Under the pieces are notes generated by a model. That model did not search any database and was not told the DNA's origin. It saw only the letters and a program-made list of their open reading frames with translations. DNA of 49,835 bases from Hymenobacter plasmatis (GTDB taxonomy: Bacteria; Bacteroidota; Bacteroidia; Cytophagales; Hymenobacteraceae): positions 1 through 49,835 of the forward strand of contig NZ_JAJFAW010000033.1 in the NCBI RefSeq assembly GCF_020711255.1, written 5' to 3'. Shown piece after piece: positions 31,630 to 40,495 of the stretch. Made by a program: the position numbers and the translations under genes. How positions within the stretch are numbered: position 1 is the stretch's first letter; the number at the start of each line of letters is the position of its first letter.

Positions 31630-33300
31630 TCAGAACCGAAGACCGAGCTGCACGCCGGGCCAGAGGCGCAGAAAGGAACGGTCGTCGCCGGCATTGAGCC
31701 AGAGCCATTGGCCCTGGCCTAGTTCGCCTTCGCCTCGGGGGCGCCCTCCTGGGTCGCGGCGGGGGCCCGTGGCCAGGTTGAGGGTGGGCCCGCCGAGTAG
31801 CTGCAGGCGCCCGCCCTGCTTGAGCTGCCAGGCGAGCAGGGGCCGCAGCTGGGTGAGCCGGCTGCCGGGAGCTTCCCGGTCGCCGGACAGGAACCACTGC
31901 ATCAGGTCGAGGCTGGGCGTGAAGCGGCCCCAGGGCTGGAACCCGGTGCCGAGGCCCACTCCTCCGGCCACCCCGCCAGACTGGCGGCCAACCGGGCCAG
32001 CGGCCACGCCCAGCGTGAGGTAAAGGCGCGGGATGCCCACCTTCACCGCTGCGTTCAGGGGCAGGGTTTCGCTGCCCCACACCTCGGCGTGCAGGTAGCT
32101 TGGAGGCCATAGGCGGCCCAGCGCAACGGGTGTTTTGGCAACCGCCGAAGCGGAATTATCGGGAGCGGCTGACTGGCTGCGGGTGGGCGCCGGCCCGGCC
32201 GGTGCCTGAATTGCTGGCAGCAATGTGCCGGAATCTGGAGCCGCAGCGAGCGCAACGGGTAGTGGGGCCAGCAAAGCCACTGGCGTTTGCACAAGGGCAT
32301 AGGGGCCTTGCTGCTGCTTTCCTGAACGCGCCCGCATGACTTGTTGCCTGACACTGGAGCGCGCTACGTTGCCTATGGGCTGCTCTTTGACTATAGGCAT
32401 GCGGGCTGCGGGGACTCGGGTAGGGTTGGCTGCTCGGGCTGACGTGGCTGCGGCTGGCAGCGATGCAACGCGGCCTCCCTGGCGAGGCTCGAAAGCGCGT
32501 GCCGGGCTTTGTGCAGCGCCAGGGAGGAGCGCCGCAGTTTCGCGGCGTGGCTTCGGTACCACGCGCTTCGCCGTGGATGCTCGATTGGTTGTGGATACTT
32601 GCGTAGGATTCCGGGTATCTGGCCCTGAATGACTGATAGCCTCTGGCTGTGTTGCGGGAGCAGCGGGGCGCTTTGCGGGGTAGCGACGGCTGGCAATTCC
32701 GGATGCATTCGGGGCAACGGTTCCCTTTTTCTGCTTGGCCGGCTCAGGAGAAAACTTGCTTCCTGATTCCGGCAGTGGGGCGGCCCGGCCAACAGGACGG
32801 CTTCCTGGAGTAACATTTTTGGCCGCTTCTCGGGCCCCGCCTGTAGCCGGAACAGCAGCGCCAGCAGCTGCCGCGGAAGTTGCCGGAATACGAGCGGGCC
32901 GCGTGGGCTGGCCATTGACCGCCACCACGCCGGCGGGAATGGGCGCGCCGGCGGGCCACAACACCAACTGACCATTCAGCAGCCCAAATGACAAGTGCGC
33001 GGCGGCTAACACGTCCTCCAGCACCGCTCCCAACGGGCGGGCCGGGCCGGCCGGCAGGTGACATGGGCGCGCCACGGGCACCAGGGAACTGCTGTAACTA
33101 AAGGGCAGGCGGCCCTGGCGCGAGAGTTCGGCCAGAACGGCGCCGAGTGGGTGGGTGCCCGGCGTGGGCCGCACCAGGCGCGACAAGGCCGGGTCGGGGG
33201 CCTGACTCTGTGCCGGCCCGATGGGCAGCAGCCACAACGCCACCCCGAGTACCAGCCAGAGCGGCCAGGGCAGGGAAGTCAACTCCCGCGGCCTACTCAC
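31630..33300 (-). CDS. STN-domain protein with Pro/Ala-rich linker and beta-barrel-like C-terminus
   Basis: A 556-residue protein, last in the sigma/FecR operon. A GTG at 33300 overlaps the fecR stop by 8 bases and opens a signal peptide (WPLWLVLGVALWLLPIG, cleavage near AQSQA). Residues about 45-115 form an STN domain (HPLGAVLAELSRQGRLPFSY, PLGAVLEDVLAAAHLSFGLL). A very long low-complexity linker (about 120-395) follows, then about 155 residues of amphipathic strands ending in LGLRF, a typical outer-membrane barrel signal. The TonB plug expected after STN in FecA-like receptors is absent. The STN part should contact FecR. Whether the C-terminus is a true barrel is inferred. Confidence 0.8.
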   Translation of the reverse strand: MSRPRELTSLPWPLWLVLGVALWLLPIGPAQSQAPDPALSRLVRPTPGTHPLGAVLAELSRQGRLPFSYSSSLVPVARPCHLPAGPARPLGAVLEDVLAAAHLSFGLLNGQLVLWPAGAPIPAGVVAVNGQPTRPARIPATSAAAAGAAVPATGGAREAAKNVTPGSRPVGRAAPLPESGSKFSPEPAKQKKGTVAPNASGIASRRYPAKRPAAPATQPEAISHSGPDTRNPTQVSTTNRASTAKRVVPKPRRETAALLPGAAQSPARAFEPRQGGRVASLPAAATSARAANPTRVPAARMPIVKEQPIGNVARSSVRQQVMRARSGKQQQGPYALVQTPVALLAPLPVALAAAPDSGTLLPAIQAPAGPAPTRSQSAAPDNSASAVAKTPVALGRLWPPSYLHAEVWGSETLPLNAAVKVGIPRLYLTLGVAAGPVGRQSGGVAGGVGLGTGFQPWGRFTPSLDLMQWFLSGDREAPGSRLTQLRPLLAWQLKQGGRLQLLGGPTLNLATGPRRDPGGRPRGEGELGQGQWLWLNAGDDRSFLRLWPGVQLGLRF

Positions 33301-34456
33301 GGCCGGGAGCTGGGGTGGCCGGCGCCGGAGCGGCAATGGGTGCGCCGCAGCCCGGGCCCTGCAGCTGATAGCCGCCGCGGCCATCCGGCTCCAGACGGCT
33401 GGCCGTGGCGGCCGCCAGCACGGCCAGTACCTGGGCGGGCTGCGGGTGGGGAAACGTGCCGGTGAAGCGGCACTGGCCCAGGCCGGGGGAACTCAGCTGC
33501 ACGGCCGTGCCAAACGTGGCGCGCAGCGTGCGAGCCACCTGCGACACGGGCACATCGGCGAAATGCAGAGTATCGGTCTGCCAGGCGCGGAAATTGGGGT
33601 CGGCAGCTGGACGGCTTTGCAGGCGGGCGGCAATACGACCGGGGGCATCGGCGGCATGCAGGGCCGCGCGGGTGCCGGCAGGGAGCTGCACACTGTCGGC
33701 CGCGGACACGTGCGTCAGCCAGACGCGGCCGTGGGTCACACTGACTTCTACGGAGTCTTCGGCGGCGTAGGCGCGCACGTTGAACGCGGTGCCCGTTACC
33801 CGCACCCGGGCGGTGGCGGTGCTCACCACAAACGGCCGGCTGGGGTGGTGCTGGACTTCAAAATAGGCTTCGCCCGTGAGCTGCACCGCCCGCAGACCGC
33901 GGGCCGGGGCGGGCCCGGCCCCGGCGTAGCGCAGCCGCGAATGGGCGTTGAGCCAGACGGTGCTGCCATCGGGCAGCCGCAGCATCCGGCGGGCATCGGC
34001 ACTGGCGTAGGTGAGTGCGTGCTCCCGGGGCTTGAAGAGCCCCGTTTTGGCGAGGACGAAACCGGCCCCGAGTAGCAGGGCCAGTCCAGCCACCAGCTGC
34101 CAGCGCCGGGCGGCCGCACGCCGCTGCAGGGGCCACATGGGGCGTGCGGCCGGGGCAGCGAGTGGTGTTGCCACCGGCCGAGCGGTCGGGGTTGGGTACA
34201 CGGCCGTGGTCATCAGGGGGCGGAAGCGTTGCCAGGCGGCTTCCACGTCGGCGGGCGAGAACAGCACCGGGGTGGGCGCGGCCTCGGCGGCCCGCTCCCA
34301 GGCACGAGTGACAGTGGTTAGAATTTGGAGATGGGTGGGGTCGGCCTGGACCCAGGCGCGCAGGTCCGCCCGCTCGCTCGCCGTGGCTTCGGCAGCCAGG
34401 TGGCGGGCCAGCAGCGCCCAGGGGGCATCAACCGGGTCGGGGTACTTGTGCGTCAT
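33293..34456 (-). CDS. FecR family anti-sigma regulator
   Basis: A 387-residue inner-membrane transducer. The cytoplasmic N-terminus (about 1-130) is the sigma-binding part; a transmembrane helix (LVAGLALLLGAGFVLAK) precedes the FecR domain (LPDGSTVWLNAHSRLRY, LTGEAYFEVQ, VTGTAFNVRAY), and the C-terminal 75 residues match DUF4974 (LHFADVPVSQVARTLRATFG). It should hold the upstream sigma factor until the STN protein signals. It overlaps the sigma gene by 4 bases (ATGA) and the STN gene by 8, so all three are translationally coupled. Confidence 0.92.
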   Translation of the reverse strand: MTHKYPDPVDAPWALLARHLAAEATASERADLRAWVQADPTHLQILTTVTRAWERAAEAAPTPVLFSPADVEAAWQRFRPLMTTAVYPTPTARPVATPLAAPAARPMWPLQRRAAARRWQLVAGLALLLGAGFVLAKTGLFKPREHALTYASADARRMLRLPDGSTVWLNAHSRLRYAGAGPAPARGLRAVQLTGEAYFEVQHHPSRPFVVSTATARVRVTGTAFNVRAYAAEDSVEVSVTHGRVWLTHVSAADSVQLPAGTRAALHAADAPGRIAARLQSRPAADPNFRAWQTDTLHFADVPVSQVARTLRATFGTAVQLSSPGLGQCRFTGTFPHPQPAQVLAVLAAATASRLEPDGRGGYQLQGPGCGAPIAAPAPATPAPGRE

Positions 34457-35196
34457 AAGGGATTCAGGTCCGGGCGAATAACCAGGCCAACTAGAAGATA
34501 CGCGAACCGGGCATTACCCCCACGCGACTCCAAAAATAGGGTGATGGCGGCCGGGCAGTTTGGTGTCGCGGTTATCATAGCCGCTGGTGCATTTCGGCTC
34601 AGCAACGCCAGGCCGCCGTACAACAGCAGCCCGTACAGATTCTTTAACACCCCGGCCAGCTCGCGGCGCATAATACGCAAGGCCTTGCCCATCTGATTCT
34701 CGACGGTTTTGGGCGAAATCTCCAACGCTTCGGCAATCTGCTGGTAGCTCATTTCCTCGTAGCGGCTCAGCTCGAACACGAGGCGGCACTGGGGCGGGAG
34801 CTGCGCCAGGGCCGCGGCTACGGCATCGGCGGCTTCGGCGGCGTGCAGTCCAGCCAGCGCATCGGGGGCGACGGGGGCCGTGGCGGGCGGGGCATCGTCC
34901 CAGGCTACCTGGCGCTGGGCCCGCTGCTGGTGGCGCAGGGCGGCGTTCAGGGCCATGCGGTTGAGATAGGCCCGGTACGACTCGATGGCCGGCAAGGCTT
35001 CGAGGCCCTGCCACAGGCGGAGGAAGACGTCCTGCAGAATGTCCTCGACAACGGCCCGGTCGGGCACCACGCGGTACACCACGGCCCCAAGCGGCGCGTA
35101 AAAGGTTTTGAACAGCTGCTCGATAAAGGCCGCCGGGTCGGACTGGCGCAGTTGCGTCAGGCGGGCATTCAGCGCAGCATCGTCGGAAACGGCCAT
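34453..35196 (-). CDS. ECF sigma factor (FecI-like) with extended C-terminus
   Basis: A 247-residue sigma factor, about 50-60 residues longer than most. Region 2 spans about 20-90 (FIEQLFKTFYAPLGAVVYRV, VEDILQDVFLRLWQG) and region 4 about 130-185 (LPPQCRLVFELSRYEEMSYQ, ISPKTVENQMGKALRIMRRE). After region 4 comes a hydrophobic stretch (LKNLYGLLLYGGLALL) and an unusual tail that ends in NPL at the overlap with fecR. The tail may be a read-through of the ancestral stop that created the ATGA coupling, or a membrane-contacting extension. It heads the sigma/FecR/STN operon. Confidence 0.9.
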   Translation of the reverse strand: MAVSDDAALNARLTQLRQSDPAAFIEQLFKTFYAPLGAVVYRVVPDRAVVEDILQDVFLRLWQGLEALPAIESYRAYLNRMALNAALRHQQRAQRQVAWDDAPPATAPVAPDALAGLHAAEAADAVAAALAQLPPQCRLVFELSRYEEMSYQQIAEALEISPKTVENQMGKALRIMRRELAGVLKNLYGLLLYGGLALLSRNAPAAMITATPNCPAAITLFLESRGGNARFAYLLVGLVIRPDLNPL

Positions 35197-35272
35197 TTAA
35201 CGGCTTTACGGAGTGGGGCGGCTGTGGCGGGCTATTAGGTTGACCTGAAAGTACCAGCCGCGGCGTGAAGGA

Positions 35273-35956
35273 CTAGGGTCGATGGTTTTCTTTGGCGCTG
35301 TGCTGGCTGACCAACCGGGCGAGCAGAATGGCCAAAAAAAGCTGGCCGATGACGGCTTCGAGGTTGGCCAGGCTGCGGGCCGCCGGATGCACGGGCAGAA
35401 TGTCGCCGTATCCGGTGGAGGTGAGGGTGGTGAGGCTAAAATACACCAGTTCGCCGCTTTGCAAGGGTAGTTTGGTTCCGTTGCTGAAGGCACCGGGGAA
35501 GGCCCAGTTGACGGCATCGTAGGCCCCCACGAACAGCAGGGCCAGGTTCAGGTAGACGACCACGGCCCCCAGCAACTGATGGCGACTGATGCGCCGGGCC
35601 CGGAATACGACCTGGGCCACGGCGACGGTGATGCCCAGCGTGGCTCCCGTGTGCAGCAAAATACCCAGGCGGGGGTCCGGACCCGCGTACAGCATCCACA
35701 TGATGGGAAGCAGGCAGACGAGGATGAGCGCCCGCGCCCGGCTGCGCAAGGGCAGCGCGAAGAAGGAAATGAGCAGCAGCAGCAGCTGCAGGCTATCCAT
35801 TGCCGCAAAGTTGAGCACGTGGGCACTGAGCAGGGGGCCCGCGACAAACAGCACCACGACCTGCCCAACAAGTAAAACACTCAGCGCGGGCTCGCGCACC
35901 TGGTTCTGCCAGCGCTCCAGCTTGCCAGAAAGCTCCGTTTGGGTGGGGTTACTCAT
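35273..35956 (-). CDS. potassium channel family protein (Ion_trans_2)
   Basis: A 227-residue membrane protein with about six hydrophobic segments. The selectivity filter STGYGD lies near 180-185 between the last two helices (VYLNLALLFVGAYDAVNWAF before, LEAVIGQLFLAILLARLV after). There is no RCK or cyclic-nucleotide domain. It probably conducts K+ across the inner membrane. It lies 76 bases upstream of the sigma gene on the same strand, but no coupling is evident. Confidence 0.85.
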   Translation of the reverse strand: MSNPTQTELSGKLERWQNQVREPALSVLLVGQVVVLFVAGPLLSAHVLNFAAMDSLQLLLLLISFFALPLRSRARALILVCLLPIMWMLYAGPDPRLGILLHTGATLGITVAVAQVVFRARRISRHQLLGAVVVYLNLALLFVGAYDAVNWAFPGAFSNGTKLPLQSGELVYFSLTTLTSTGYGDILPVHPAARSLANLEAVIGQLFLAILLARLVSQHSAKENHRP

Positions 35957-36149
35957 GGCACGGGAAAAGGCTGGTGGCGCACACCGGTTGCATCGGGCAG
36001 CATCGGGTGCCTGAAGGGCGAAAGTAGGGCAAGTTGAGAAAAGGCGCCAAACTGCGCAGTTGCCCCGGACGCAGAGCCTGGCCCCCTTTCCGAGGAAAAA
36101 GGGCCAGGCGTAACAAGGCGTACGGCGGCCACGGAGCCGTGACGGGGGA

Positions 36150-36320
36150 TTAGCTGTTTCCAGTTGGGGGCGTCGGGGTTGTGGTAGTCGGGGCAGTAGT
36201 GCTTTTCTTCTGGCAGCCCCCTTTGGGGCCCACGTTTTCTTTCTCGCAGCCGAAGCTGCTCATGGAGCACAGCAGCAACGCGGCACTGGCTAGTCGTAGG
36301 ATAGGAGAAATGCGCATCAT
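36150..36320 (-). CDS. very small lipoprotein (56 aa)
   Basis: Starts MMRISPILRLASAALLLC and ends its signal in a lipobox (SMSSFGC, Cys near 25). The mature peptide is about 32 residues, a Cys- and Lys-containing part (EKENVGPKGGCQKK) then a Thr/Pro-rich tail. ATG at 36317 is equally possible. Such tiny Thr/Pro-rich lipoproteins are often unannotated. The flanking 36321-36576 region holds only a hairpin (GGCCCGCAGCC against GGGCTGCGGGCC, 36465-36495). Confidence 0.55.
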   Translation of the reverse strand: MMRISPILRLASAALLLCSMSSFGCEKENVGPKGGCQKKSTTAPTTTTPTPPTGNS

Positions 36321-36576
36321 AAAAGCGGATTAAAAGGTAAAAAATGAATCAAACACGGCAAAAGCCCCGCCTATTCCAGGCAAGGCGGTTCGCACTGCCC
36401 GAATTCGGCTTGTTGGTTTCCGTGCACCAGCCAGGCCAAACCAAGGTTCCGGTAAAGGGTTGAAGGCCCGCAGCCGATATGCAGGGCTGCGGGCCGCCAT
36501 GGTGCGGAAGGTGTTCCTGCGCCCCCTTTGTTTATAAAGCCACGCGGCGCATTTGGCAAACCGCGAAAACTCAGCA

Positions 36577-36708
36577 TTAATTGAGGGGCCGCCGCCCCGA
36601 CAGGCGGACGCGCTTGCGAGCGATGCGCTTGGCCTGAACCCGGGCGTATTCATTGGCTTTTAATACCGTGCGGAGCAGGTCATCGGAATCGTCTTCGAAG
36701 CGTTGCAT
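36577..36708 (-). CDS. small basic protein (43 aa)
   Basis: The frame MQRFEDDSDDLLRTVLKANE is acidic at first and strongly basic in its second half (RVQAKRIARKRVRLSGRR). The clean charge segregation and helical pattern suggest a real small protein, possibly nucleic-acid binding. No family recognised. It sits alone between the lipoprotein and the LytTR genes. Confidence 0.5.
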   Translation of the reverse strand: MQRFEDDSDDLLRTVLKANEYARVQAKRIARKRVRLSGRRPLN

Positions 36709-36835
36709 GGTGGGGTAAGGGCTTGATGGTACAGTACACGACTGATACTAAGAGGCACGAGATGCCTGCTACCCCTACGGCTCTTTGGGATTTATTTAAC
36801 CCTTTTCCTTTCCGTAAAACTTTAACCTCTTATTT

Positions 36836-36875
36836 TTGAACCGCGCGCGTTTAAGCCACGACCGTTAAGATAAAC
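36836..36875. repeat. intergenic repeat R2, copy 2
   Basis: Matches 3263-3302 around GCGCGCGTTTAAGCCACGAC. On the reverse strand it reads AACGGTCGTGGCTTAAACGC, so its first 14 bases equal the flank plus first bases of the mini-elements (AACGGTC then GTGGCT). Confidence 0.5.
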
Positions 36876-36951
36876 TGGTCGTCGCACCTCCATGTCGAGG
36901 CGTTTCTGCATGCTTCGACGCCGTGCTCCCGGCTGCGGCCTCAATACCCCT

Positions 36952-37644
36952 TTATAGGTTTTCGAGGGTGTCTTTGTAGCCCCGGCCAATGGGTAGGGAT
37001 ACGCCCTGAGCTTCTACGGTATCGGCAGTATAGGATTCGATTTTGCCCAGGGAGACGATAAACGAGCGATGAATTCTTTTAAACGAATGCGCGGGCAGCA
37101 GGCTTTCGATTTCATGCGTGCTCATTTTCGAGACGTATTCGTTTTTGGTCGTCACCAGCTTGATGTACTCGCGTTGGCTTTCGATGTAAACGATGTCGGC
37201 AAACAGGACCTTAACTTTCTTTTTCTGAACGTTCAGAAACAGGCAATCCTTTTCGGGTCGTTTTTCGCGGTGTTTATCGGCCTCCGGTTGCGGGGGCTTA
37301 ATCTTGTTGACGGCACTTAAAAAACGCTCGAATTCGAAGGGCTTTAGGAGGTAGTCCGTGACATTCAAATCAAACCCTTCCACGGCGTACTGGTGATACG
37401 CCGTGGTGATGATGACGGCCGGGGGATTCAGGAGCGTTTTCAAAAACGCCATGCCTTTCAGTTTAGGCAGGTGGATGTCTAAAAAAATGAGGTCGGTTTC
37501 GTGTTCCCGTAAGTAATCGGTGGCCAGAAGCGCATCTTTAAAGGCCTGCTGGAGCTCCAGAAAGGGTGCCTGCGCGATGTAATCGACTAAAATCTTTACG
37601 GCCAGGGGCTCATCTTCCACAATGATGCATTTTAGCTTAGACAT
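36952..37644 (-). CDS. LytTR-family response regulator
   Basis: A 230-residue regulator. The receiver domain (about 1-120) has the acidic pair (IIVEDEP), phospho-acceptor Asp56 (FLDIHLP) and Lys in LLKPFEF. The LytTR DNA-binding domain (about 130-230) contains FLNVQKKKVKVLFADIVYIE, HSFKRIHRSFIVS and ends SLPIGRGYKDTL. It is coupled to the sensor upstream by an 8-base overlap. Targets are typically direct repeats upstream of regulated genes; none was identified here. Confidence 0.94.
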   Translation of the reverse strand: MSKLKCIIVEDEPLAVKILVDYIAQAPFLELQQAFKDALLATDYLREHETDLIFLDIHLPKLKGMAFLKTLLNPPAVIITTAYHQYAVEGFDLNVTDYLLKPFEFERFLSAVNKIKPPQPEADKHREKRPEKDCLFLNVQKKKVKVLFADIVYIESQREYIKLVTTKNEYVSKMSTHEIESLLPAHSFKRIHRSFIVSLGKIESYTADTVEAQGVSLPIGRGYKDTLENL

Positions 37645-38740
37645 GGCTGGCCAGGTTGATTTTTAAAACGGCGGTGAACGTGGCGGGTCCGGGTTGGATG
37701 GTGAGCTCATACTCCTGGTAGAGCAGCTCCAGTTGCCGCCTCAGGTTGGGAAGGCCGATGGTTTCTTTTTCGCTCGGGTCCTCGGTCGAGGCTTCGGCTG
37801 AGTTTTTTACCGAAAACACGAGCTGCCGCTGCTGCACGACCAAATGGATGTCGACGAAGGGGTTGTTCCGGGTTTCGGACACGCCGTGTTTAAACGCATT
37901 TTCTACCAGGGGAATGAGTAATAACGGCGGGATGCGCTCCGGGATTTCGGGCAAGCGATAGCTGAAATTAACTTGCAGGGAATCGTCGTACCGCAGTTTT
38001 TCCAGGGCAATGTAGTCGGCGATGATGTTCAGTTCGTTTTCTACCGGAAGGTCTCCGCCACTCGTTTCATAGAGCATAAACCGCAATATTTTTGACAACC
38101 GCAACAGCGACTCGGGCGCCAGGTCGCTCTTGTCGCGGGCCAGGGAATAGATGTTATTTAAGGTGTTGAATAAGAAGTGCGGGTTCGTTTGCAACCGGAG
38201 GTAGTGCAGTTCGGCTTCCTGTTTATCAATGCGTAGCTGCTGCGCAAATTGCTTGAGCTGGATGTAATCGTACTGGTGCTTGGCCAGGCCAAAAACCAGT
38301 ACGGAAACCAACCCGTGGGGGAAAATATAGGTGACGGCGTGTTTCGTTGTCGTAAACGTTTTGAGCGCCGTGTACAGGTGCAGCGCAATTCCCGTGTTTC
38401 GCCACAGGTACAAGCCAATCGAATAGAGGGCGAGCTGGCCCACCGCCGCCAAAGCGAATAGAAAGATATTGATAAGAACGGTTCTCCTTTTCCGGCGGGC
38501 AAACGGCAGGGTCCGTTCGAAAAAAAGAAAGTTGATGACGACCAGATAGATGGCCAGCCAGATATTGTTGATAAAGACGGGCACTAGCGGCGCCGGGTAC
38601 TGCGAGAAGTCGATAATCAGCCAGAGCAATAAATAGCCGAGCCCTACCCATCCATAAAAGGCAAGCCTGTTTCGGTCGATTGCCCCGGCTGACCTTTTGC
38701 CGATGTAAGGGCTTTCGACTACTCCTCCTTTTTTCATCAT
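37637..38740 (-). CDS. LytS/YehU-type sensor histidine kinase
   Basis: A 367-residue membrane kinase with four predicted transmembrane helices in the first 160 residues (for example LGYLLLWLIIDF, IWLAIYLVVINFLFF). The His_kinase domain has its phospho-acceptor near His188 (LQTNPHFLFNTLNNI), then the ATPase part with PPLLLIPLVENAFKHG and IGLPNLRRQL. It is the partner of the LytTR regulator in a two-gene operon. Start at 38740, or the ATG immediately after (38737). Confidence 0.92.
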   Translation of the reverse strand: MMKKGGVVESPYIGKRSAGAIDRNRLAFYGWVGLGYLLLWLIIDFSQYPAPLVPVFINNIWLAIYLVVINFLFFERTLPFARRKRRTVLINIFLFALAAVGQLALYSIGLYLWRNTGIALHLYTALKTFTTTKHAVTYIFPHGLVSVLVFGLAKHQYDYIQLKQFAQQLRIDKQEAELHYLRLQTNPHFLFNTLNNIYSLARDKSDLAPESLLRLSKILRFMLYETSGGDLPVENELNIIADYIALEKLRYDDSLQVNFSYRLPEIPERIPPLLLIPLVENAFKHGVSETRNNPFVDIHLVVQQRQLVFSVKNSAEASTEDPSEKETIGLPNLRRQLELLYQEYELTIQPGPATFTAVLKINLASHV

Positions 38741-39324
38741 GAAATCTAGGTAACCGGATGCCTGGAAACCAGGCAGAGGAATTAGTGAAAACTAAAAAGA
38801 TAGGGCGTGGCTGTTGCGCTTAAATAATTGTGTAGCGTGGTTTGAGTTGCCAAGAGGTATTAAATCGATTTAAGCACGGGCAAGGATACGTGTATTCCGA
38901 GCTTGCCTATTTTCAGGCGCTGCGAAAGCCGGTAGCCGGCGCTGCGCTTCGTGGTGGGTTTGCGGTGAGCTTTCCCTCCCGTACGCGGCTTCCTTTACCT
39001 CGGCCCGGCCGGGCGCCGGGCTCGCCCGCTCATTCGTCGGAACAGCTTGTTGACGGGTTGCGTGAAAGAGGCATTCAGCCAGGTGAGTCTCGTGCTTGGG
39101 CATTGTGGGAAGCCGACGTAGCCGGCGCAGTGGTCTGAAAAACAAGATGTAGCCGGTAAAAAGCCGGCTGTTTTCGGTTGTCTGTTGACGCTAACGTGTC
39201 GTTCATAGACGAGCGTGTGAATTGCCTGGGACGGGCCCTTAGCTTAGCTCGCAGCTAGTACCATTCACCCCTAAGCCTACTGACCAAGCAGCCCCTCCTT
39301 GCACCCACGCCAGCCCACCAGCGC
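38741..39324. other. no supported gene; one half-match to the mini-element end
   Basis: CGTGGCTGTTGCGCTTAAAT near 38808 shares 11 bases with the mini-element end but has no partner repeat. Frames on both strands at 38842-39145 overlap and lack motifs, so neither is called. Confidence 0.45.
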
Positions 39325-39777
39325 GTGCTGGTTTCGTCTCAATTCAATGTGTTTCAGCGGGATTATGAACGGTACGAGGGAGTGCCGCGCATTAACATCT
39401 ACCTGTTGCGGCTGCTCTTCACGCTGATGTTTTTCTTTCTCACTTACGAGTCGTGGGAACATATTCTAACCCATCGGGGCCCCTGGAATAATGCCAATGC
39501 TGCCGCCTGGTGCATGTGGGGCTCCTATTCCGTCATCTCCTTTATCGGCATCCTGCGGCCGCTCAAGATGCTGCCCATTGTCTTGTTTGAGGTGGTGTAC
39601 AAGGTGGCCTGGCTAGCCTTGGTGGCTTATCCGTTGTGGATGAAGCATGAATTAATCGGCTCGCCGGCCGAAGGCATGACCCGGGTGTTTGTGTGGGTGG
39701 TGTTTCCCATCGTCGCCATGCCGTGGGGGTATTTTTTCAGGACCCATGTATGGGGTAAACCGGCCGCCCGGCCCTAG
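39325..39777 (+). CDS. four-helix membrane protein, paralogue 1
   Basis: A 150-residue membrane protein with about four helices (LRLLFTLMFFFLTYESW, SVISFIGILRPLKML, VVYKVAWLALVAYPLW, VFVWVVFPIVAMPWGYFF). It shares with the next gene the signature RPLKMLP-x-V... YK-x-AWL... VAYPLW and a terminal PWGYFF. No family name is certain. The two genes are 65 bases apart and probably co-transcribed. Confidence 0.75.
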   Translation: MLVSSQFNVFQRDYERYEGVPRINIYLLRLLFTLMFFFLTYESWEHILTHRGPWNNANAAAWCMWGSYSVISFIGILRPLKMLPIVLFEVVYKVAWLALVAYPLWMKHELIGSPAEGMTRVFVWVVFPIVAMPWGYFFRTHVWGKPAARP

Positions 39778-39842
39778 AATCGGGCAGCGCGGGCCACGTC
39801 AGCCGAACCGAATACGTAACGAACCGCCATCCACTCACCCTC

Positions 39843-40373
39843 ATGGAAACTGCAACTCCCCTCCAGGCAACACCCGACAATGGCCCTGGGTCCACAACGC
39901 CCACCAAGCTGGCAGTTAATAGAATGAGCTTTTTTAAGGTTGACCCTCTGCTGGGCCTTTCGCGCTTCCGAATCAGTGTCTTGCGGTTCTTTTACGCCGT
40001 GATAGTCCTGCTGTTGGGCGTTCAGGTCTGGACCGAAATAGTTACCCACCCCGTGGCGTGGCAGCCGTTGCCGGCGGTCGCCTTCAGTTTTTGGGGGGCG
40101 TTATCGGCGCTGGCAATTTTAGGGCTGGTGCATCCCCTGAAAATGCTTCCCTTGCTGCTGATACAATTCAGTTACAAGCTGATTTGGTTAATTATTGTGG
40201 CTTATCCTTTATGGGCTGCAAATCATTTGGTCCTGTCTCAGGCACAGGGGCTTACGAAGGCCAACCTAATAGGGGTCGTGTTAGACCTGCTCGTCATACC
40301 CTGGGGGTATGTCTTTAAAAAATACATTTTACGCTCGCATCCGGAGCGGGGTGCCCTGAACCTGTCCCAGTAG
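39843..40373 (+). CDS. four-helix membrane protein, paralogue 2
   Basis: A 176-residue homologue of the preceding protein with the same four helices (VLRFFYAVIVLLLGVQVW, VHPLKMLPLLL, YKLIWLIIVAYPLW, VVLDLLVIPWGYVF) and an extra 25-residue hydrophilic N-terminus. An origin by tandem duplication is likely. Function unknown; small membrane proteins of this kind in Bacteroidota are mostly uncharacterised. Confidence 0.75.
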   Translation: METATPLQATPDNGPGSTTPTKLAVNRMSFFKVDPLLGLSRFRISVLRFFYAVIVLLLGVQVWTEIVTHPVAWQPLPAVAFSFWGALSALAILGLVHPLKMLPLLLIQFSYKLIWLIIVAYPLWAANHLVLSQAQGLTKANLIGVVLDLLVIPWGYVFKKYILRSHPERGALNLSQ

Positions 40374-40495
40374 GCAGTTGAATAAGGGGGCCAATGGGGG
40401 ACAACCCTTTCCGCTCCAACTGACCGAGCCACTTTGCTTACGGCCGAAATCGATTTCCTCACTCGATTCCTTGACACGCGCTAAATCCAATCGCC

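Noticed and set aside
38842..39145. Overlapping frames on both strands, and a possible group II intron fragment
   Set aside because: No reverse-transcriptase motif and no recognisable domain V; nothing favours either frame.
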